Assembly: GCA_964648295.1 (NCBI GenBank)
Contig: CAZYNH010000006.1
Span: forward strand, 72,438 to 136,437
Length of the DNA stretch: 64,000 nt
DNA from: UBA4055 sp964648295
GTDB lineage: Bacteria; UBA4055
Direction of reading: 5' to 3'
Both the position numbers and the translations under genes were made by a program. Of this stretch, positions 62,178-64,000 are shown in pieces (positions within the stretch are counted from its first letter, which is position 1; the number at the start of each line of letters is the position of its first letter). Under the pieces are notes generated by a model that was not told the DNA's origin, searched no databases, and saw only the letters and a list, made by a program, of their open reading frames with translations.

Positions 62178-63110
62178 TGTTTCATGCCCGACTTCATCGG
62201 CGACAGGCTCGGGAACTCTTTCAGCATCAAGTTCGGAAAATCCCCATGTTACGAGATCATTGATGAACTTATCCCTTCCCTTCATGCTTCTGCTTCCAAG
62301 AACGACCGCAACAAGCCTGTTGTTGTCTTTTAAAGCCGATGCGACTATGCAGAAACCGGCTTTATCGTAAAATCCGGTCTTGAGCCCGTCAAAATACGGA
62401 TAATCTTTTATCAGCCTGCTCGTGTTCCTGAGCTCGAATTTGTTTTTTCCTTCCCTGACATAATCAAGCCATACAGAACTGTATTTTATGATCAGAGGAT
62501 GTTTGAGCATCTCCTCGGCCAGCAGAACAAGATCGTAACAGGTCGAAGTATTGGGTTTCCTGTTTTTAGCCCTGTCTTTTTTTGATGGAGGAAGGCCGTG
62601 AGCGAAATCATAACGTGTCTCGTTCATTCCCAGCTGTTCAGCCCTGGAGTTCATCATATTGATAAACAGGTCCATCTTGCCTTCTCCGCCTATCTTCTCA
62701 CCCAAAACATAGGTTGCGTCGTTTGCCGACTTGATGATAACGGCCTTAAGGAGGTCTTCTACTCGCATTTGCTCATTTTCTTTCAAATATATTTGTGATC
62801 CCCCGATCTTTGAAGCGGCTGTGGAGGTTTCCAGCGTATCATCGAGAGAAAGCTCATTTCTCTGTATCTCTTCCGCCGCAAGAAGAATTGACATCATTTT
62901 TGTCAGAGAGGCTATTTCGTGAACTTCAAAAGCGTTCTCTTCATACATGATCTTTCCGCCTGTCAGGTCGACCAGCATTACGGCAGTATAATCTTTGAAT
63001 TTTGATCTGAAAGGCTTAATTGTCTCAGATCTTTTTGAGTACCTGACACTTTCCTGTCCCGTAAGAAAACTGAAGATAAGTGTCAGAAGCAGAATTAATG
63101 GTCTTTTCAT
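62169..63110 (-). CDS. D-alanyl-D-alanine carboxypeptidase, short form
   Basis: Penicillin-binding protein of the S11 family that trims peptidoglycan pentapeptides. 313 residues with signal peptide (LILLLTLIFSFLTG), SxxK in IASLTKMMSILLAAEE, SxN in IKSANDATYVLGEK, and KTG in FDGLKTGFYDKAGFC. Shortly after KTG the protein ends with a glutamate-rich tail, so the usual PBP5 C-terminal domain and membrane anchor helix are absent. Confidence 0.9.
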   Translation of the reverse strand: MKRPLILLLTLIFSFLTGQESVRYSKRSETIKPFRSKFKDYTAVMLVDLTGGKIMYEENAFEVHEIASLTKMMSILLAAEEIQRNELSLDDTLETSTAASKIGGSQIYLKENEQMRVEDLLKAVIIKSANDATYVLGEKIGGEGKMDLFINMMNSRAEQLGMNETRYDFAHGLPPSKKDRAKNRKPNTSTCYDLVLLAEEMLKHPLIIKYSSVWLDYVREGKNKFELRNTSRLIKDYPYFDGLKTGFYDKAGFCIVASALKDNNRLVAVVLGSRSMKGRDKFINDLVTWGFSELDAERVPEPVADEVGHETSK

Positions 63111-63126
63111 ACTGTGCTTTCGTTAT

Positions 63127-63813
63127 TTATACATATACGGTTTCATCTGTAAATCCTGAGTCCTCGAACCCTTTTTTTCTCAATATACAGCTGTCGCAGT
63201 GGCCGCAGGCCTTACCGAGAACAGGCTCATAACACGAGACTGTTTTCGAGTAATCTACGCCGAGATCTTTTCCTCTTTTGATTATCTGAGCCTTGGTCAT
63301 ATTTATCAGCGGAGCCTCGATAAGCACCCTGATTTTTCCCTCAACAGAATTTTTAAGAGCGAGATCCGCCATATTCTGATAGGCTTTTATAAACTCAGGC
63401 CTGCAGTCAGGATATCCTGAATAATCCAGGCTGTTTACACCAACAAACACAGCCTCGGCACCGATGGTTTCGGCATAGGCCAGGGCATAGCTTAAAAATA
63501 TCGTATTGCGAGCGGGAACATAAGTGTTGGGTATTTTTGCCGGATCGAAGCTGTCCTTTTTCACTCTCAGTTCAGGATCGGTGAGGGACGAAGTCTTGAA
63601 GAATTCTCTGTCGAGGTGCGCTGTTTTGTGTTCCGCCGCGCCGAATTTTCCGGCGTTGTAAGATGCCAGCTCGAGCTCAATTGAATGCTTCTGCCCGTAA
63701 TCGAATGACAGAGCGAATATTTCGTACCCTCTGTCCTTTGCGATCGCCAGGCATGTAGTCGAATCCAGTCCGCCCGACAGAAGTACAACAGCTTTTTTTG
63801 CGTTCCGGTTCAA
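63127..63813 (-). CDS. queC: 7-cyano-7-deazaguanine synthase QueC
   Basis: Amidates 7-carboxy-7-deazaguanine to preQ0 for queuosine. 228 residues. The PP-loop VVLLSGGLDSTTCLAIAKDR opens it, SFDYGQKHSIELE and PARNTIFLSYALAYAE follow, and the zinc-binding cysteines sit in SCYEPVLGKACGHCDSCILR. It starts 3 bases after the stop of the upstream partial gene, suggesting co-transcription. Confidence 0.96.
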   Translation of the reverse strand: MNRNAKKAVVLLSGGLDSTTCLAIAKDRGYEIFALSFDYGQKHSIELELASYNAGKFGAAEHKTAHLDREFFKTSSLTDPELRVKKDSFDPAKIPNTYVPARNTIFLSYALAYAETIGAEAVFVGVNSLDYSGYPDCRPEFIKAYQNMADLALKNSVEGKIRVLIEAPLINMTKAQIIKRGKDLGVDYSKTVSCYEPVLGKACGHCDSCILRKKGFEDSGFTDETVYV

Positions 63814-63816
63814 ATT

Positions 63817-64000
63817 CTATAATGTCCCTTTAGCTTTGAGAAGCAGATGAAGATCAACAGTGACTTCCTTCTTTGTACCGTCAGCATTTAAACCTGTAAC
63901 TGCGCACTCTCCGTAGAACACTGTGCTTCCCGAAGAAGCGTACATCGCATAAAGGTATGCGTTGAACAGGTCTATTTGAGCCTTGGTTAGAACAAATATC
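63817..64000 (-). CDS. Unidentified gene, 3' end only
   Basis: The minus strand stays open from the right edge to a TAG at 63819-63817, giving 60 residues. They read as a soluble alpha/beta sequence (LTKAQIDLFNAYLYAMYASS, VFYGECAVTGLNADGTKKE). I do not recognise it. Its stop is 3 bases before queC, so it probably belongs to the same operon. Confidence 0.55.
   Translation of the reverse strand, partial: IFVLTKAQIDLFNAYLYAMYASSGSTVFYGECAVTGLNADGTKKEVTVDLHLLLKAKGTL

Overview
The window is dense bacterial chromosome (roughly low-to-mid 40s % GC by eye) with about 60 protein genes, no rRNA, tRNA or CRISPR array that I can see, and no gene-free stretch over 300 bases. Genes lie in long collinear runs, mostly on the minus strand, with many 1-4 base stop/start overlaps. 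The mix suggests an anaerobic, Gram-negative-type member or relative of the FCB (Bacteroidota-Fibrobacterota-Cloacimonadota-like) group, perhaps a candidate phylum: indolepyruvate:ferredoxin oxidoreductase, two nitroreductases, a GlmU-like sugar nucleotidyltransferase, DUF4159, DUF6754, a 6-bladed propeller lipoprotein, an Ig-like (SbsA-type) lipoprotein and ThyX. That placement is inference from gene content.

Layout. 1-5083 (minus): end of a DUF6754 membrane protein, then efp-like, iorA, iorB, dapF. 5162-10022 (minus): a probable signalling operon of a secreted protein, a BvgS-like hybrid histidine kinase and a REC-PAS response regulator. 10155-18784 (plus): prepilin peptidase with a large C-terminal extension, a cysteine desulfurase followed by an IscU-DUF59 fusion, an RlmL-like RNA methyltransferase, a ZnuACB-type metal transporter and a TPR protein. 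18774-21681 (minus): two-domain ThyX and a sodium:solute symporter. 21814-26643 (plus): lipoprotein, second cysteine desulfurase, mnmA, uvrC and a small membrane protein. 26647-31081 (minus): AT-richer accessory stretch with hicBA, an AAA/DUF4143 ATPase behind three phased repeats, and a GntR(YtrA)-ABC transporter operon with a clear palindromic operator. 31248-34668 (plus): S9 peptidase and a secreted tetratricopeptide-like protein.

34654-45577 (minus) is one run of eleven genes: HD-GYP response regulator, DUF4159, SpoU methyltransferase, DAHP synthase, SpoIID, RodA, GlmU-like, S41 protease, a cysteine-rich response regulator and a PfkB kinase; it mixes cell-wall growth, signalling and aromatic synthesis. 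45784-61154 (minus) carries two nitroreductases, the TldD/TldE pair, a nucleotidyltransferase, a propeller lipoprotein, an AraC regulator, two adjacent RsmI-type methylases, gpsA, a PHP phosphoesterase, a Crp/Fnr regulator, manC, an Ig-like lipoprotein, nadC and a phosphodiesterase. The end holds a radical SAM protein (plus), a D,D-carboxypeptidase, queC and the 3' end of an unknown gene.

No single region is an obvious new defence or biosynthetic system. The most unusual items are the 33-bp-phased repeats at the AAA/DUF4143 gene, an EF-P homologue without its modification loop, the IscU-DUF59 fusion, a response regulator with a symmetric four-cysteine output domain, IorA without its ferredoxin module, and the extended prepilin peptidase.
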